Numbered from the stretch's first letter, positions 53,785 through 62,386 are shown. The stretch: DNA of 64,000 bases from DSYU01 sp963827605 (GCA_963827605.1 CAWHBK010000001.1:2046001-2110000); one strand, 5' to 3'. Notes: generated by a model from the letters alone, not told the origin. Numbers and translations: made by a program.

Positions 53785-54997
53785 CTAATTGGAGTATGCG
53801 TAATTCGTCAGCGCTAACTGCGGCTGAGTTTCTTTTTGATGCTGTTCTTCTTGATGATGTTCTTCGATCGACCGCTGCGCATCGGTCAGCAGCCGGTCAA
53901 CTTCGTCCAGGGTCAGGGCGCGCTCGTCTGAGAGGCGTTTGATCTCTTCGGTGATCGCTTTGACCTGCTTCATCGCTGATGGTTCAGGCCCAGCTGGTCG
54001 GCGCGGTTGCGGATGGCATTCCAGCCGGTCAGGCGGTGGGCGATGTGGATGTAGCGGGTCAGGCCAAAATCTTCCGGGCGCAGAATTTCGTACGTGGAGG
54101 GATTGTTGAGCACGGCCTTGGCATGGATGCCAGCTTTGTGGGTGAAGGCTGAAAAACCGGTGATGTAGTTGTTGAAGGGGATATCCACGCCAACCAGGCT
54201 GGCGATGTAGCGGTCCAGCTCAAGCAGCATGGGCAGGTTGTATTTGGCGACCAGCTCCGGGTTGACGGCATAGATGCGGGCGATCAGGCCGCCCAGGGGG
54301 GTGATGCCGTTGCGCTCGCCAATGCCCAGGATGCTGGTATCGATATGGGTCGCGCCGGCTTCCAGGGCCGACAAAGGCGTTGGCGATGGCGCAGCCGGTG
54401 TCGTTGTGCCCGTGGAATTCGATATCGGCGCGCACGCGCTGGCGCAGCCCGGAAACCAGGTCATAAATCTGGCGCGGCGTGCCAATCCCAACCGTATCGG
54501 CAATGCCAACGCGGTTGACGCCCATCTTGTCGACGGCTTCGTAGACGCGGTACAGATCCTCGGGGTTGCTGCGCAGGCTGTCTTCGGTGCTGAAGCGCAT
54601 TTCTACGTTCTGGCGCCCCAGGTATTCGAGCACCTCCTGGGCCATCTCGATAATCTTATCGATGCTCTTGCCGTGGCTGAACTCGCGCAGGTAGGAGGAG
54701 GTGCCGATAACCACATCCACGCCATCCACGCCGGTATCGACCGCGCGCTTGACATCTTCCAACGCGCAGCGGGTGTGGGTGAGGATTTTGGTGCGCAGGT
54801 CCAAGCCCGGCAATGGCCCGGCAGTCTTTTTCGCTCTGCGGCGAGGCGCAAGGGGTGGTCAGTTCGATATATTCCACCCCAAATTCATCCAGCATCTGGG
54901 CAATTTCAATCTTTTGTTCGGTGGTGAAAAAGGCATTGACGAACTGTTCTCCCTCGCGCAAGGTTGATTCAATGATGGAAAAATGTTGCAGGCTCAT
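53785..54997 (-). CDS. Homocitrate synthase, frameshifted
   Basis: About 404 codons. SIIESTLREGEQFVNAFFT carries the catalytic Arg and metal Asp/Glu region, DIEFHGHNDTGCAIANAF the His-x-His metal ligands, and GIGERNGITPLGGLIAR the rest of the barrel. Frame changes are near 54812, 54375 and 53970-53990; the last 62 codons (VKAITEEIKRLSDERALTLDE) are clearly the normal C-terminus. It condenses acetyl-CoA with 2-oxoglutarate, the first step of the aminoadipate pathway. The ATG overlaps the stop of the leader frame upstream (ATGA), behind two attenuators. Confidence 0.9.
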
Positions 54998-55272
54998 GTT
55001 TTATTCCTCTCCTCTAAAATTGATAAAAAAAACGGGCTTACCATTTTTCCTGGTAAGCCCGCTGATTCCTTTGGTGTTTTCTCTCCTGGATCAGGGAAAA
55101 CGAGACTTACCAGATTTGCATCCGGCTTCTTCTCCTTTCCCTGCTTCTTAGGATCCGCCTGTAACTGGGCCGCAACGCCACCTTCATAGATGGCTTCTGC
55201 CCAGGCGGAATGGTCGAACTTGCCGCAGGCGGGTGGGTCGAGCAGTTTATTGATATCGATATGGAAGACCAT
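54994..55272 (-). CDS. Second Lys-rich leader frame before homocitrate synthase
   Basis: A 92-codon frame starting ATG 55272 with GTGAGG upstream, and ending inside the HCS ATG. Near codon 42-49 it encodes KKQGKEKK (55126-55149). Region CTGGTAAG (55106-55113) follows and can pair with the 5' arm of terminator 2. As read, the frame passes through terminator 2, unlike a classical leader. A one-base deletion in GCAAATC would instead end it at TGGTAA over the pairing region, like leader 1. No homolog was recognised; it is not LysW (no CxxC). Confidence 0.4.
   Translation of the reverse strand: MVFHIDINKLLDPPACGKFDHSAWAEAIYEGGVAAQLQADPKKQGKEKKPDANLVSLVFPDPGEKTPKESAGLPGKMVSPFFLSILEERNKT
55025..55061 (-). 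terminator. Attenuator terminator 2
   Basis: Perfect 11-bp stem (55051-55061 with 55033-55043, 7-nt loop) followed on the minus strand by eight U, 28 nt before the homocitrate synthase ATG. A terminator immediately in front of a gene argues for regulated read-through. Confidence 0.88.
55106..55149 (-). promoter_or_regulatory. Lys-codon run and antiterminator strand 2
   Basis: Five AAG codons plus GGAAAGGAG (55126-55149) precede CTGGTAAG (55106-55113). That octamer is fully complementary to CTTACCAG at 55050-55057 in the 5' arm of terminator 2; with G-U pairs the helix extends to about 12 bp. Stalling at Lys codons would leave the octamer free to pair and prevent termination. Confidence 0.6.
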
Positions 55273-55292
55273 TATGCCGTCCTCACGTCAGA

Positions 55293-55326
55293 CAAAAAAG
55301 CCTCACCAGTGTGGCCTGGTGAGGCT
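55293..55326 (-). terminator. Attenuator terminator 1
   Basis: Perfect 11-bp stem AGCCTCACCAG (55326-55316) with CTGGTGAGGCT (55309-55299), 6-nt loop, followed by six U. It lies 37 nt after the leader 1 stop codon and about 300 nt before the first structural gene. Confidence 0.92.
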
Positions 55327-55374
55327 ATGCTTTTCCTTCGTTCTACACTCGGTAAGCAAGTTTTACCAGACCAC
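55311..55374 (-). promoter_or_regulatory. Antiterminator pairing of lysine attenuator 1
   Basis: GUGGUCUGG (55374-55366), the last codons of leader 1, pairs over nine bases (one G-U) with CCAGGCCAC (55319-55311), the 3' half of the terminator 5' arm plus loop. Pairing would break terminator 1. A ribosome at the leader stop would cover the first strand and allow termination; one stalled at the Lys codons 20-40 nt earlier would not. Confidence 0.7.
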
Positions 55375-55434
55375 CTGTGGGCGGTTGGGGTGCTTCTTGC
55401 TTTCCTTCTTGGGTAGAGACAGGATACAATTCAT
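55363..55434 (-). CDS. Lysine leader peptide
   Basis: A 23-residue peptide, start MNCILSLP, then KKESKK, end RPQVVW and TAA. Four of six consecutive codons are Lys (AAG at 55410-55405 and 55398-55393). It is followed by an alternative antiterminator/terminator structure and the lysine biosynthesis genes. The ATG is only 9 nt from the -10 box, so the message should be nearly or completely leaderless. Leader-peptide attenuation of lysine genes is known in Thermus; here the call rests on the sequence. Confidence 0.77.
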   Translation of the reverse strand: MNCILSLPKKESKKHPNRPQVVW

Positions 55435-55442
55435 TAGTCAAC

Positions 55443-55470
55443 ATTATAGAGCGTTGAATGCAGATGTCAA
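55443..55470 (-). promoter_or_regulatory. Promoter of the lysine operon
   Basis: Perfect TTGACA (55470-55465) and TATAAT (55448-55443) with a 16-bp spacer, on the minus strand. Expected start of transcription at about 55435-55438, at or next to the leader ATG (55434). Confidence 0.85.
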
Positions 55471-55513
55471 GCAGTAAATTTTTGGTTGTCTATACAATTT
55501 AGTTTACACCCGG

Positions 55514-55982
55514 CTATTCGGCGATGGGCAGGTACAGGTCGAACTCCGAATCCCCATCGATCGCTTTAGCGATTGGGTCGCTGACGGCTTCTTCCAGCCA
55601 CTGGTGGGCGGCATCTTTGTAGGCGCTTTTTTCACGCCAGGCGGCAAGCTGCATCCAGGCATCCGTAATATTGCTCAACTTGCAGCGCGCCACGGCATAC
55701 AGCCCGCCCCCAAAGGTTTTGATTTTAATGTCGCCCTCTGCCTCCACCATGGGATCAACCGTGATCCACTGCTCGTACCCGTAGTTTGGGCTGCCAGGGG
55801 CCGGGTTGGGGTTATTGAAACCCAGGTAGCGGTGCTCCTTATCGTCTTTATCCAGGCCTTTTGCTTTGATAAAGGCAAGTCAGCTTTTCCCAGGCGATGC
55901 CCTCCGGCCCGCTGCCGAATCCGTACGATACAGCCACGCGCTGTGGCTCTAACTTGACGATGCGAACGTTGTTGTCACTCAT
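55514..55982 (-). CDS. GyrI-like effector-binding domain protein, frameshifted
   Basis: About 155 residues from ATG 55982. SDNNVRIVKLEPQRVAVSYG is the typical first strand. One extra base near 55880 shifts the frame; KAKGLDKDDKEHRYLGFNNP, GYEQWITVDPMVEAEGDIKI and the C-terminal LYLPIAE complete the GyrI-like/AraC effector-binding fold (SHS2). Stand-alone members bind small toxic molecules or drugs. It is divergent from a YafY-family regulator 273 bp away. Confidence 0.8.
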
Positions 55983-56255
55983 AGCATGCTCCTGTTATTC
56001 ATAATGCGTTACTCGTGATCCGTCAATGCGTGCTGCGGTTGCGCTAAATGCGCGCAGCAGGATCATAGTACAATACAATGGCTGACACCTTCTGTCAGGT
56101 ATTTCGCCTCTCCGCAGTGCAAATAATGGCGGTTCTTTTCCCGCTCTTCTATTTGGTAATGGTGGTTGTGTCTCAATTGTTGCCCGGTTTTGCAAACACG
56201 GAGAATGTGATTTCCCAATGACGAATAACGAATTGACGAATTACGGATATTTTCT

Positions 56256-57245
56256 ATGCGCGCAGACCGCTTAATCTCCATCTTGATGCTCCTGCAAGCC
56301 CACGGGCGGATGACGGCCCGCGAATTGGCCGCAGAGTTGGAAGTCTCAGAGCGCACGATATATCGGGACGTGGAAGCGCTGTGCGCATCCGGTGTACCAT
56401 TGTACGCGGAGCACGGACCGGGTGGAGGGCTGGCGCTGCTGGATCGTTATCGTACCAACCTGACCGGTTTGAAAGAGGGCGAGCTGCGGGCGCTGCTGAT
56501 GTTGTTTAGCGGCCCTGGTCCGCTGGATCGTTTGGGGGTGCACCAGGAATGGAAGTCGGCCATGCGCAAGCTTTCCGCAGCGCTGCCGAATGCTGCCCGG
56601 GTGGATGAAGAGCAGGTACGCCAGCGTTTTTACCTGGATTGGTCCTGGTGGTTCCACGACCAGGAACCCATACCCCATTTAAATACAATCCAGCAGGCCG
56701 TTTGGCAGGGATTCCGGCTGCGCCTGCGCTACCGCACCTACCTTATGGCGCCAACCGAAGTCGAGGTTGAGCCATATGGGCTGGTGGCTAAGGCTGGGGT
56801 CTGGTACCTTGTCGCCGCGGTAGCGGGCACGGCGCGGGTCTTTCAGGTAGCCTGGATAATGGATGTCGAGCCGCTGGTTGCGCAGTTTGCGCGGCTGCCT
56901 GGTTTTGACCTGCAAGAATTCTGGCAGGACTGGTGCGCCAATTATGAGCACAACCACCAGGCATTCCTGGTAACCGTGCGGGTTTCACCGGCATTATTCC
57001 ACATTCTACCGCTCTATTTTGGCCGCCGGCTGGTCGACCGGTTAACACGGTCTGGCCCGCCAGATGCGCATGGCTGGTTTACGTTGACGCTGACCTTCGA
57101 GTCGCTTGAAGCGGCGCGCGAGCGCATCCTGAGTTTTGGTGGCGCGGCGGAAGTATTGGAGCCGGAGGCGCTCCGCTGCAGTGTAATCGACTACGCGGAG
57201 CAGATCATGCGTTTCTATAAAAGCAAAACCGGCGGGGGACAATGA
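56256..57245 (+). CDS. YafY-family transcription factor (HTH + WYL)
   Basis: The protein has 329 residues. HTH_11 winged helix at residues 1-60 (RMTARELAAELEVSERTIYR) is followed by a WYL domain (LRYRTYLMAPTEVEVEPYGL, VWYLVAAVAGTARVFQV) and a WCX-like C-terminal domain. WYL regulators bind nucleic acids or nucleotides as signals. The divergent GyrI-like neighbour is a common partner, so it probably regulates that gene. Confidence 0.9.
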   Translation: MRADRLISILMLLQAHGRMTARELAAELEVSERTIYRDVEALCASGVPLYAEHGPGGGLALLDRYRTNLTGLKEGELRALLMLFSGPGPLDRLGVHQEWKSAMRKLSAALPNAARVDEEQVRQRFYLDWSWWFHDQEPIPHLNTIQQAVWQGFRLRLRYRTYLMAPTEVEVEPYGLVAKAGVWYLVAAVAGTARVFQVAWIMDVEPLVAQFARLPGFDLQEFWQDWCANYEHNHQAFLVTVRVSPALFHILPLYFGRRLVDRLTRSGPPDAHGWFTLTLTFESLEAARERILSFGGAAEVLEPEALRCSVIDYAEQIMRFYKSKTGGGQ

Positions 57246-57329
57246 CCCAGCATCACCCCCGACTGCGCGCCGGCTGGGATACAGGTATAATTGCCCAGTG
57301 TTCGGCATCGCACAAAAGGTCTCGTATTC

Positions 57330-59992
57330 ATGTCCGCGCAGCAATCTGAACCCACAACTCCTCGCACCGGGTTTCCGGGCTGGCCGCTAACTTTTGCCCT
57401 TATCGCACTGGAAGCGCTGGCGGCGGCGTTGATCCTTGCAAACCTGCCCGCTGACCCGGGCGGCAGGTTTTTGGGGCTGTCAGGCAACCGGCTGCTGCTG
57501 CTTGGACTGCTGCTTTTGTTCGGGCTGGCATTTACCTTTCTGGCGGCTCGGGCGTGCAAGCCCGGCTGGCTGGCCGGGTGGGTCAGGCCGGACCTGCGGA
57601 ATGCCCTGATCAATACCCTGTTTGTGCTGCTGCCGCTGGTCGCGCTGGCCTGCTTCATTGCGCCGCTTACGCTGCTTAGCCTGTACCGCACCAGCGGGGA
57701 GTTCCGTTACTTCGCGTATTACGAACGCATGCTGCCGCTTTTCGCCTGGGCATGGCTGGCCAGCCTGGAGATTTTTGGCGGGCTGTTTTGGAGCGGCAGG
57801 TTCCAATGGCAGATATGGAAGGATCAGCGGTCCGTTTTCCAGGCAGGGATCGTTATCTGGGGGCTGATGAGCCTGATCGCCTTGTTCGTGGCTCTGACCG
57901 GCATTGGCGTGGTTCCCGACCGGGTGGGGTGGGGACCGCCAACCGTCAGTTTGATGGAGTGGCAGATTGGTTTGGCCTGGGTGATCGGGATTGCTGTGCT
58001 GGTTTGGATGGCCAACCGCGGCTGGCATGCCCGCAATGATTGGCTGCTGGCGGGGGCAATCTGGCTGCTGGCGGCAGGGCTGTGGCTGAGCCAACCCATT
58101 CTCCCGGCGTTCTTTGCCACGGCCGGCCGCGCGCCGAATTTTGAGATTTATCCTTTTTCGGATGGGGCGTACTACGATCACTTCGCGCAGAGCGTGCTGA
58201 TCGGCAACGGCTTTAAAGGTGGTGAGATCCCCGCCCGGCCGATGTATGTGACCCTGCTGGCAGGGTTCCACCTGCTGGCCGGGCAGAAGTATGCGGACGT
58301 AGTCATGGTGCAAACACTGCTGCTGGCATTCTTTCCGGTGGTTTTGTTTTTCCTTGGAAAAGCGCTGCACAGCCGCGCGGCAGGCGTAATGATCGCGCTG
58401 CTGGCAGTGCTGCGTGAGGTGACGGCGATTAACGCCATGCCCATCACCGATAATGCCTCGAATTCCAAGTTGTTTTTCGCCGACCTGCCGGCGGCGCTGG
58501 CGGTTAGCCTGTGGGTCCTGGCAGCGGTCCTGTGGTTGAAGGCGGAAGGGCGCCGTCCCTGGCTGCCGTTCCTCGTTGGGGGGAGTATGGGGGCGGCCAT
58601 GCTTTTCCGCACCCAGAGCATGTTTATGCTGCCGGGAGTGATGCTGCTGGCCCTGCTGGTGTGCCGCTGGAATTGGAGCCGCTGGCTGCGAGCGGTGGGG
58701 CTGGTGGGGTTAGGGCTGGCTCTGACCCTGGCCCCTTATCTATGGCGCAATTGGGCGGTTACCGGGCGGCTGGTGTTCGATGATGATAAATCGCAGACCG
58801 GGGCCATGGCGCAGCGCTACAGTTTGAGCGGGACGGATGACCAGTATGCCTACCGGCCGGGCGAGGTTGCGCAAGAATATTCCCGGCGCATCACGCAAGG
58901 AATATTCGACTTTTTGTGGACGCACCCGGGCGTAGTGGCGGGCTTTGTGGGAGGGCATTGGATAAACGCGGAGATCGATAACCTGCTCGTGCTGCCCATC
59001 CGGTTCGGGATTGCCGATCCGCGCGAGCTGCTGGCGCCCCTCCGCCCGACCTGGCAAGATTGGAACGGCACGCTGGAGTCCTGGCAGCTGCTCTTGTTTT
59101 TGGTCAATATTGGGATCATCTCTCTGGGGGTTGGCGCGGCCTGGGCGCGGGCCGGGTGGCCTGGGCTGGCGCCGCTGCTGGCGAACCTGAGTTACAACGC
59201 AAGCAATGCCCTGGCGCGTAACTCCGGCGGGCGCTACCTGCTGGTAGTGGATTGGGTCACGCTGATCTATTTCGCCATGGGATTGCTGGAAATCGCCATT
59301 GTCGGGCTGGCCCTGCTGCGCGTTTCGCCGGAGCGGATCATTCCGCTCCTCGCGCGGCGCGGGGGACCGGACGCGGCGCGGACGCAGCAGGCGCAGCGGA
59401 GCAGCACGCAGCGGGCACGCGGGCACGGCGGGTGCCACCACGCGCCGTGCAGCCGGCGCGACCAGGCTGGATGGGTGCGGGGTTGGCGCTGGCGTTTCTC
59501 CTGGTCGGGTCGCTGCCGGGGTTGGTGGAGCAGGTGATCCCACCTCGCTACCCCGCCCAGTCTCGCTCCGCGCTGGTGGAAGAGGCGCTGCGAAATGAAA
59601 ATTTAAGCCAGGCCGGGGTGGACCGCTTCGCGCTGGAACGCTTTACCGCCCAGGCAGGCGCTATGGTAGTCAAGGGTCGGGCGCTGTACCCGCGCTATTA
59701 TGACCGCAACCAGGGTGAGCCGCGCACGGCCAAAACCGGTTACGAGCCGCTGGATTACGCCCGCACTGTGTTTTTGGTCACCTCAAATACCTATAACGGG
59801 TTGGCGATCCTCAAAGCGCAGACGATGCCTAATTTTTTCCCGAATGCCGCGGATGTTATCATTATTGGCTGCCCGGAGGAAAATTACCTGGATGCCCGTC
59901 TGGTGCTGGTCGAGGATGGAGCAGGCGGCGCGTACCTGACGGATGGAGATCTTACGAGCCCGTGCCCGACAGTGGAAACTCCGGATCCTTAG
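57330..59992 (+). CDS. Polytopic glycosyltransferase-family-39-like protein, frameshifted
   Basis: About 887 codons. At least 12 membrane segments in the first 650 residues, with an extracytoplasmic SDGAYYDHFAQSVLIGNGF loop containing acidic residues as in ArnT/PMT-type (GT-C) enzymes. The frame changes within 59390-59470; the second frame adds a final membrane helix (LALAFLLVGSLPGLVEQVIP) and a soluble tail. GT-C proteins transfer sugars from polyprenyl phosphates outside the membrane. Family placement is by architecture only and is moderate. Confidence 0.72.
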
Positions 59993-60010
59993 CCAGCATA
60001 ATCCAAAACA

Positions 60011-60052
60011 AAACCGCGGTCGGGTTCCCCAACGGGGCTCCGACCGCGGTTT
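60011..60052. terminator. Bidirectional terminator
   Basis: AAACCGCGGTCGG (60011-60023) pairs with CCGACCGCGGTTT (60040-60052); A-rich on one side and T-rich on the other. Between the convergent membrane protein and small secreted protein genes. Confidence 0.85.
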
Positions 60053-60069
60053 CATTATTTTCGCAATGG

Positions 60070-60324
60070 TTATGGCGCCTTCACAAAATTATCGATGTGA
60101 ACGTGAATGGTATCGGTGACGTGCTGGACGCAGATGAATCCATCTCCGTTGAGATCAACTTTCAGGCCAGCATGCTTGTGGCCGGGCATATCATGCATAT
60201 CGGCCTCGTGGAGCTCGAAAGGGACCGGGCAGCCGCCCACCGGAATGGGAGCTGCGTTCGCCACAGAAGCGGTATTGAACAGCAGAACAGCAGCCAGTAA
60301 AAGTACAGAAATCGTAAGTCTCAA
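60070..60324 (-). CDS. Small secreted protein with calcium-loop-like motif
   Basis: About 84 residues from TTG 60324, chosen because GGAG lies 8 nt upstream and it gives a perfect signal peptide (MRLTISVLLLAAVLLFNTAS, cut after VANA). The mature part is His-rich (ADMHDMPGHKHAG) and has DLNGDGFICV, like an EF-hand or Excalibur loop. Function unknown; metal binding outside the cell is plausible. Confidence 0.65.
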   Translation of the reverse strand: MRLTISVLLLAAVLLFNTASVANAAPIPVGGCPVPFELHEADMHDMPGHKHAGLKVDLNGDGFICVQHVTDTIHVHIDNFVKAP

Positions 60325-60930
60325 GATCGTTTCTCCATTTATTCTAGAAGGGGAATTTTTTTGATTGGTGACGGTCAAATATTACTATATTTATACTATT
60401 TATACAAGACCTGCGATTTTACACGCTATGGCTTTTCCAAAGTCTGCGGCAAGATCCTCACCCTCTCTGCCTTTTTCAGCCTGGAGGGATGCGGATTGGG
60501 TCAGAAAATGGATTACGATTTTTGTCTGATTTCAATCGACTTTGGAAACGCCATATTTTCGGATTTTGGGGTTTTTCGAGAAAACAGCGCGTTATGCGCT
60601 TTATTTGTATAAAAATGCGATTTTTCTACGGTTTATAGGACGGGGAGTTGCTACACTTGCTACGCTACACTTGCTACACTTGTTGGGGCCAAAAATGGCC
60701 TAAAAATAGCGGTCTGGTTGTACAAAATGGGGGGATTTATCCAAATAAAGTGGTTCGTGGAGGGGGAAATTTTCGGTTTGCTACACTTTGCTACACTTGT
60801 GCTACACATGGGTAGTAAGGGGAACGGAGACGGCATCCATCCAAATTCCGATGGAATTTCCACCGGCTTTGGAAAAGCCCTATTCTATGCTGATTACCCG
60901 TCCCAAGGTAAAAGGCAGTCATTTTTGCGG
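60325..60930. other. A+T-rich intergenic region with GCTACACTT repeats
   Basis: About 600 bp without a supported gene and clearly lower in G+C than its neighbours. GCTACACTT occurs three times in 60651-60680 and three more times (one varied) in 60779-60807. The purpose is unknown; protein-binding sites or the remains of a mobile element are possible. Confidence 0.5.
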
Positions 60931-61519
60931 CTATGCGGTGCTGTCTGTATCGACCCGCCAGTAGTCTCCGCCGCCGCCTGCGCGGGCCATGAGTTTTGAA
61001 CCTACCAGCTCACGGCGCAGGCTGGCAGTATCTGCATGGTAGCGGGCGAGGATTTCGTTGACCTCTTTTTCGGTGTAGTGCCTGCCTGGTTCAAAGGCCT
61101 GGACGATGTAGCGCAAGATGGCGAGTAACTTCTTGCGCTGGGATGGGATGGTTTTCAGCTCCCCGCCGGGGAGCAGGTAATCGCTGACAATTTTGCGGTC
61201 CGAGGCGCTGGCATCCACCCCGGCAGCCACGGCGGGGAACGTTTCGGTCAGCCAGCAGCCGGCGGGCCATCTGTTCGAGGCGCCCGGTTTCCAGACGGTA
61301 ATCGTTGTAATAACTGCGCGCAGTGGCGCTGACCAACCCCGCCTCCGCAAGTTTGGAAAGATGGTGCGAAACCGTGGATGCACCCAGCCCTAACATATCT
61401 GCCAGCTGCTCGACGGTGTAGGACTGCCTGGCCAATAAGCCAACAATCTTCAGCCGGTTGGCGTCCGCCAGGGCTTTAAAAAAGGCGAGCAGCTCATTAT
61501 TTTCGTCAGCTTCTTTCAT
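60931..61519 (-). CDS. ArsR-type regulator with DUF2087 domain, frameshifted
   Basis: About 196 codons from ATG 61519 (GAGGGTAGAA upstream). Winged helix FFKALADANRLKIVGLLARQ, LGLGASTVSHHLSKLAEAGL at residues 10-75. The frame changes near 61255. The second frame gives the DUF2087 domain (PSQRKKLLAILRYIVQAFEP, YTEKEVNEILARYHADTASL). No metal-binding Cys pair is seen in the HTH, so the signal is unlikely to be metal. Target unknown; endonuclease V is divergent. Confidence 0.83.
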
Positions 61520-61633
61520 TTCTACCCTCTTCGTTCTATTTCGATAGGCATAGAATAATTGTCTCACCTTTCGAGATAGGAGTCAAGCAGGAATTGAGAC
61601 CCTCAAGAACCGCTCAAGATAAAAGTTTTTATC

Positions 61634-61662
61634 TTGCATCTACAATTGCGCTTTACTATAAT
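61634..61662 (+). promoter_or_regulatory. Promoter of endonuclease V
   Basis: TTGCAT (61634-61639) and TATAAT (61657-61662), 17-bp spacer. A start about 25 nt before the ATG is expected. Confidence 0.6.
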
Positions 61663-61694
61663 GAAAATCGAAGGCCAGGGGGACGAAGTGCAGT

Positions 61695-62375
61695 ATGCGC
61701 ATATCTTCTTTGCATTCCTGGACGATTGATCCCCTGGAGGCCGTAAAAGTGCAGGCCAGCCTGCGCGACCGGCTTGTGCTGGCCTGGGATGGGCGCGAAG
61801 TACAAACCGTGGGAGGGGTGGATATTGGCTTGAGCGCGGAGCGCGCCCGCGCGGCAATTGTGGTACTGCGCTACCCGGATCTTTCGCCGGTTGAAGGCGT
61901 TACCGCGGAGGTCCCGCTCGTGTTTCCATATATCCCTGGACTGCTGGCATTTCGGGAAGGGCCGGCCTTTTTAGAAGCCTGGCAGAAGCTGGAGCACCTG
62001 CCGGACCTGGTGATGTTTGATGGACAGGGTATCGCGCACCCGCGCGGAATTGGGATCGCGGCCCAGATGGGGCTGTGGATCGAGCGCCCGACCATTGGCG
62101 TGGCAAAGTCGCGGCTGTATGGGAAGCACGCGGAACCCGGGCCGCACAAAGGCGACTACGAATTGTTGTATCACCCGCGTAATCCAAAAGAGGTGATTGG
62201 CGCGGTGCTGCGCAGCAAAGAGAAAACCAACCCGCTGTACGTTTCGCCGGGGCATTTGATCGATGCAGCGCACGCTGTCGAGTTCGTTCAAAACTGCGTG
62301 ACAGGTTATCGCCTGCCCGAGCCTACCCGCTGGGCGCACAAGACCGCGGGAGGCGAGAGCCTGCCTTTTTTGTGA
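61695..62375 (+). CDS. nfi: Endonuclease V
   Basis: The protein has 226 residues. VGGVDIGLSAERARAAIVVL carries the first catalytic Asp, FPYIPGLLAFREGP the PYxP wedge, LPDLVMFDGQGIAHPRGIGI the second Asp, and IGVAKSRLYG the Lys. All hallmarks of Nfi are present. It cuts DNA one base 3' of hypoxanthine (deaminated adenine). The penicillin acylase gene starts 11 bp after its stop. Confidence 0.93.
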   Translation: MRISSLHSWTIDPLEAVKVQASLRDRLVLAWDGREVQTVGGVDIGLSAERARAAIVVLRYPDLSPVEGVTAEVPLVFPYIPGLLAFREGPAFLEAWQKLEHLPDLVMFDGQGIAHPRGIGIAAQMGLWIERPTIGVAKSRLYGKHAEPGPHKGDYELLYHPRNPKEVIGAVLRSKEKTNPLYVSPGHLIDAAHAVEFVQNCVTGYRLPEPTRWAHKTAGGESLPFL

Positions 62376-62386
62376 GGGGTTATTTA

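Noticed and set aside
50842..54997. Leucine operon (leuA, leuC, leuD, leuB)
   Set aside because: FHGHNDTGCAIANAF and the rest of the synthase fit homocitrate synthase, and lysX and the Lys leader are in the same operon.
55107..55186. Alternative Arg-rich leader in the +1 frame ending TGGTAA
   Set aside because: An ATG in that frame (MKVALRPSYRR...) has no good ribosome site, and AGA/AGG runs are only the shifted reading of the AAG Lys codons. Kept as a minor alternative in case the pathway also serves arginine.
55293..55470. Lysine riboswitch (L-box) or T-box leader
   Set aside because: The leader is short, and neither the L-box core nor the T-box AGGGTGGNACCGCG sequence is present. The Lys-codon peptide and pairing explain the region better.
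60718..60999. 93-codon frame in the GCTACACTT region
   Set aside because: Low complexity, no ribosome site, and it overlaps the end of the ArsR-type gene.
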